15,839 bases of DNA from Lachnospiraceae bacterium (GTDB lineage: Bacteria; Bacillota; Clostridia; Lachnospirales; Lachnospiraceae): contig JAEDOO010000031.1 of NCBI GenBank assembly GCA_016301965.1, positions 1-15,839 of the forward strand. The letters run 5' to 3'. A program made the translations under genes and the position numbers. The notes beneath the pieces were generated by a model. That model was not told the origin of the DNA. It worked only from the letters and a program-made list of their open reading frames with translations, and did not search any database. The number at the start of each line of letters is the position of its first letter. The stretch's first letter is position 1. Shown here in pieces: positions 13,773 to 15,839 of this stretch.

Positions 13773-13797
13773 GCGAGAAAATTCAACATTTTCCCGC
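13773..13797. terminator. Second hairpin downstream of folD
   Basis: GCGAGAAAAT (13773-13782) pairs with ATTTTCCCGC (13788-13797) with one mismatch and a 5-nt loop. T-rich sequence follows on both strands. On the minus strand it would back up the folD terminator; no plus-strand gene precedes it. Confidence 0.5.
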
Positions 13798-13861
13798 TTT
13801 TCTTGCCGTTTCTATAATAACCTCTGGCAACTGTATTAGATTTATATAACTATACCAACAC

Positions 13862-13886
13862 AAAAAAGGCCCGATGGGCCTTTTTT
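13862..13886. terminator. Intrinsic terminator of the fchA-folD operon
   Basis: Stem GGCCC/GGGCC (13868-13880) with loop GAT, flanked by six A on the left and six T on the right, so it works on either strand. It lies about 20 bp after the folD stop at 13908. Confidence 0.88.
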
Positions 13887-13907
13887 GTATACATTAACTA
13901 TGTATTA

Positions 13908-14759
13908 TTATGCGTTTTTACGTTTTGCAGCCTCTACTACATGACCAACAAGCACAGATGTGGTAACACTTCCCACGCCGCCCGGTACCGGAGTAATAGC
14001 ATCTACAATAGGCTCAACGCTTGCGTAATCCACATCACCACACAGTTTACCTTCAGCATTAACATTGATACCTACATCGATAACAATCTGTCCTTCTCTC
14101 ACGTAGCTTGCATCAACAACACCTGCACGACCTGCAGCAACGATAACGATATCAGCTTCCTTAACTACAGACGGCATGTCCACAGTTCTGGTATGGCATA
14201 CGGTAACAGTAGCATTTTTCTTGATCAGCATCATAGCTGCCGGTTTACCTACAACAAGGCTTCTGCCCACAACAACTGCTTTTTTACCGGTGCAGTCAAC
14301 ATTGTAATAATCCAGGATCTCCATACAAGCCTGCGGAGTACAGGGCGGAAATCCCTGATTGGTTCCGGCAAATACGCCCACCATAGAACCATCCGTAATA
14401 CCATCAACGTCTTTCTCCGGATCCAGAGCTTTGATAACAGCTGCCTCATCCAGATGTTTCGGCAACGGACGGAACATCAGCACACCGTGAATAGCGTCAT
14501 TTTTATTTACCTGATCGATAACTGCCATCAGTTCTTCCTGTGTACAGTCAGCCGGAAGCAGGAATTTCTCATAAGCCACACCCAGCTTTTCACAGCGTTT
14601 TACTGCGCCTCTCTCGTAAGAAAGGTCATCTTCTCTCTCGCCTACACGAACAATACCCAGAGTCGGTGTTACACCTTTTTCTTTTAATGCAGCTGCGTCT
14701 GCCATAATGCGGTCATTTAATGCAGCAACTACTTCTTTTCCTAAAAACTGTTTTGCCAT
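13908..14759 (-). CDS. folD: FolD family methylenetetrahydrofolate dehydrogenase; cyclohydrolase residues missing
   Basis: Oxidises 5,10-methylene-THF to methenyl-THF with NAD(P); ordinary FolD also hydrolyses it to 10-formyl-THF. The 283-residue protein has the family length, the nucleotide-binding VVVGRSLVVGKPAAMML (162-178), KDVDG (116-120), DVGINVN, GDV and ITPVPGGVG. Compared without gaps to remembered E. coli FolD, Y48 keeps the conserved tyrosine, but the catalytic lysine (E. coli K54) is A52, and the glutamine of the LVQLPLP block (E. coli Q98) is F96 in LMFRPLP. These residues serve cyclohydrolase chemistry, so this may be a dehydrogenase-only enzyme. It follows the fchA-like gene by 13 bp, which could supply the missing step. 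ATG at 14759 has AGGAG five to six bases upstream. Family confidence is high; loss of activity is inference. Confidence 0.9.
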   Translation of the reverse strand: MAKQFLGKEVVAALNDRIMADAAALKEKGVTPTLGIVRVGEREDDLSYERGAVKRCEKLGVAYEKFLLPADCTQEELMAVIDQVNKNDAIHGVLMFRPLPKHLDEAAVIKALDPEKDVDGITDGSMVGVFAGTNQGFPPCTPQACMEILDYYNVDCTGKKAVVVGRSLVVGKPAAMMLIKKNATVTVCHTRTVDMPSVVKEADIVIVAAGRAGVVDASYVREGQIVIDVGINVNAEGKLCGDVDYASVEPIVDAITPVPGGVGSVTTSVLVGHVVEAAKRKNA

Positions 14760-14772
14760 TTTCTCTCTCCTA

Positions 14773-15402
14773 TTATTTCAGTCTACACATAATATCAAAA
14801 TAGATGGAATCTGCCAGAGCACTGTATTTAACCAGCATAGCGTCAGCTTTTGCATTCAGAACACCAGCCTGAAGCTGATCCTTCATGGACTTAGTGTTAA
14901 CATATACGTTAAGGCTGGCACCCTGCAGGGCAGCTTTGCAAACAGTTGCTGCCACACCGGCATCACTTAATACCATTTTGGAACCTTTTTCTGCAAATTC
15001 ACGGATCATTTCCATGGCTTCGCAGCATTTTTCCATAATTTCCATCGGAACCTGGCATGCTTCCCAGAGAACGTGCTGCATAACATGCTCTTTCTCTGCA
15101 ATCTGCTCTTCAGTCTCTGTAGGCATACTGTATGCCTTGGCCAAAGGTTTAAAAGCTTCAGCATCACGCTCGATCAATGCAAGGAAATCGTCCTGGATCT
15201 TAGTCATCTTACGCATCAGATCTTTAATATCCTCTTCCACATCTGCGTATCTTTTCTTTCCCACGGTCAGGCTTCCTACCATGTTTGCCAGTGCCGCTGC
15301 CAGTGCGCCTGCGAGAGCTGCTGCTCCGCCGCCACCCGGTACCGGCTCTTTGGAAGCGAGTACTTCAACGAATTCTCTGCATGATTTGTCTGAAAAACCC
15401 AT
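14773..15402 (-). CDS. fchA: Methenyltetrahydrofolate cyclohydrolase, FchA/cyclodeaminase family
   Basis: A 209-residue protein of the formiminotransferase-cyclodeaminase C-terminal family. The signature EPVPGGGGAAALAGALAAALANMV spans residues 19-42, with helical folate-binding sequence after it; DAGVAATVCKAALQGASLNVYVN (about 146-168) is a second conserved block. Family members act either as formimino-THF cyclodeaminase in histidine breakdown or as methenyl-THF cyclohydrolase (FchA) in one-carbon metabolism. Here the next gene is folD, 13 bp downstream, and no histidine-utilisation gene is present, so FchA is the better reading. It would convert methenyl-THF to 10-formyl-THF. The ATG at 15402 has GAGGAGG about seven bases upstream, and a consensus promoter precedes it. 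Confidence 0.85.
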   Translation of the reverse strand: MGFSDKSCREFVEVLASKEPVPGGGGAAALAGALAAALANMVGSLTVGKKRYADVEEDIKDLMRKMTKIQDDFLALIERDAEAFKPLAKAYSMPTETEEQIAEKEHVMQHVLWEACQVPMEIMEKCCEAMEMIREFAEKGSKMVLSDAGVAATVCKAALQGASLNVYVNTKSMKDQLQAGVLNAKADAMLVKYSALADSIYFDIMCRLK

Positions 15403-15471
15403 AATGTTCCTCCTCGTATATATACAATTTTGTTATTACTGCTATTCCGGTCTCTCAACCCATTTCTTCAT

Positions 15472-15500
15472 ATCTTAACCCAGAATGAATAATCTGTCAA
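15472..15500 (-). promoter_or_regulatory. Promoter of the fchA-folD operon
   Basis: On the minus strand: perfect -35 TTGACA (15495-15500), 17-nt spacer, -10 TAAGAT (15472-15477). The leader is about 65 nt; no tetrahydrofolate riboswitch-like sequence was recognised in it. Confidence 0.7.
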
Positions 15501-15602
15501 TTGTATACGTTTTTTGGGCCATATTCTCAGACTTAGTGTAGGTTTATTCTGTGTGTGTTTCGTACACTTCGTATAAGGGGGAGCGGAGGGAGGAGGTCGT
15601 GA
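15501..15602. other. Spacer between the fchA promoter and element copy 2
   Basis: No gene seen. From about 15575 it becomes purine- and G-rich on the plus strand (GGGGGAGCGGAGGGAGGAGG), running into the left arm of the structured element. The strand bias stops abruptly at the element core. Confidence 0.5.
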
Positions 15603-15822
15603 GGGGCAGCGGCAGGCGGGCAGAGGTGTGGGGATATATATGAAATTTCAAACAAGCGCAACGTCTTCAGGAGCTAACTGTCAACTCCGACTAGCACGCT
15701 CGCATAAGCGAGCTCGCGTGCAAGTCTGCGTAGACAGTGGATCTCCTGAAGACTAAAACCGCGCTTTAATCGTTTGAAATTTCATATATATCCCCACACC
15801 TCTGCCCGCCTGCCGCTGCCCC
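15603..15822 (+). repeat. Large structured inverted-repeat element, copy 2
   Basis: A 220-bp element with perfect 51-bp inverted repeats (15603-15653 and 15772-15822) around a folded core of 118 nt. Core pairings: 15654-15659 with 15761-15766; 15663-15673 with 15743-15753 (11 bp perfect); 15678-15682 with 15733-15737; 15689-15692 with 15723-15726; 15694-15699 with 15716-15721. Loops are AAC, CTAA, AACTCC, A/A, TGCGTA, TGGAT and TAAAACC, in the same order and with the same lengths as in copy 1 read on its minus strand. Stem sequences differ but stay paired. The terminal loop differs (16 nt here, 14 nt in copy 1). The right flank is only 17 bp before the window ends, so its neighbour on that side is unknown. 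Confidence 0.85.
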
Positions 15823-15839
15823 GATCTACTTTTATGAAG

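Noticed and set aside
13941..14687. Long plus-strand open frame (248 codons)
   Set aside because: It is the antisense shadow of folD, whose protein has clear family motifs along its whole length.
15403..15471. Tetrahydrofolate riboswitch in the fchA leader
   Set aside because: The leader is only about 65 nt, and I could not match the known conserved core.
15603..15822. CRISPR array or insertion-sequence end
   Set aside because: There are no regularly spaced direct repeats, no cas or transposase gene, and no visible target-site duplication at either copy.

Overview
The window looks like chromosomal DNA from an anaerobic gut Firmicute of the Lachnospiraceae type (Blautia/Dorea-like). This is inferred from moderate GC content, strong AGGAGG-type ribosome sites, TTGACA/TATAAT-like promoters and gene content: a GGGtGRT protein beside a NifU-like scaffold, QueH, a TraX-family membrane protein, and an FchA-FolD pair. 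I see no insertion sequence, phage block, tRNA, rRNA or CRISPR array.

Layout. 1-923 (minus) is a membrane diguanylate cyclase cut by the window edge. 1205-2927 (minus) is a two-gene operon, NifU-like scaffold then GGGtGRT protein. 3076-3363 (minus) is a small ABM-family monooxygenase. 3529-4281 (plus) is a TraX-family protein. 4391-4615 is a large structured inverted-repeat element. 4641-10679 (minus) reads, in transcription order, queH, argH, asd, a terminator, topB, and a left-handed beta-helix acyltransferase-like gene. 10777-12346 (plus) is an ABC ATPase/permease pair without a binding protein. 12384-12446 is a bidirectional terminator. 12445-13665 (minus) is a secreted lysozyme-like protein with Ig-like and FnIII-like modules. 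13908-15402 (minus) is the fchA-folD one-carbon operon. 15603-15822 is a second copy of the structured element, in opposite orientation.

The most unusual content is the pair of 220-225 bp elements at 4391-4615 and 15603-15822. Each has perfect terminal inverted repeats (55 bp and 51 bp) around a core of about 115 nt. Between the copies the paired stems differ but stay complementary, while the internal-loop sequences are identical or nearly so (AAC, CTAA, AACTCC, TGCGTA, TGGAT). This is the pattern of a selected folded RNA or single-stranded DNA. I do not recognise the family.

The second notable point is FolD. By gapless comparison with remembered FolD sequences, it lacks the catalytic lysine and glutamine of the cyclohydrolase centre. 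It sits 13 bp downstream of an FchA-type cyclohydrolase gene. The two proteins may split the dehydrogenase and cyclohydrolase steps that ordinary FolD does alone.
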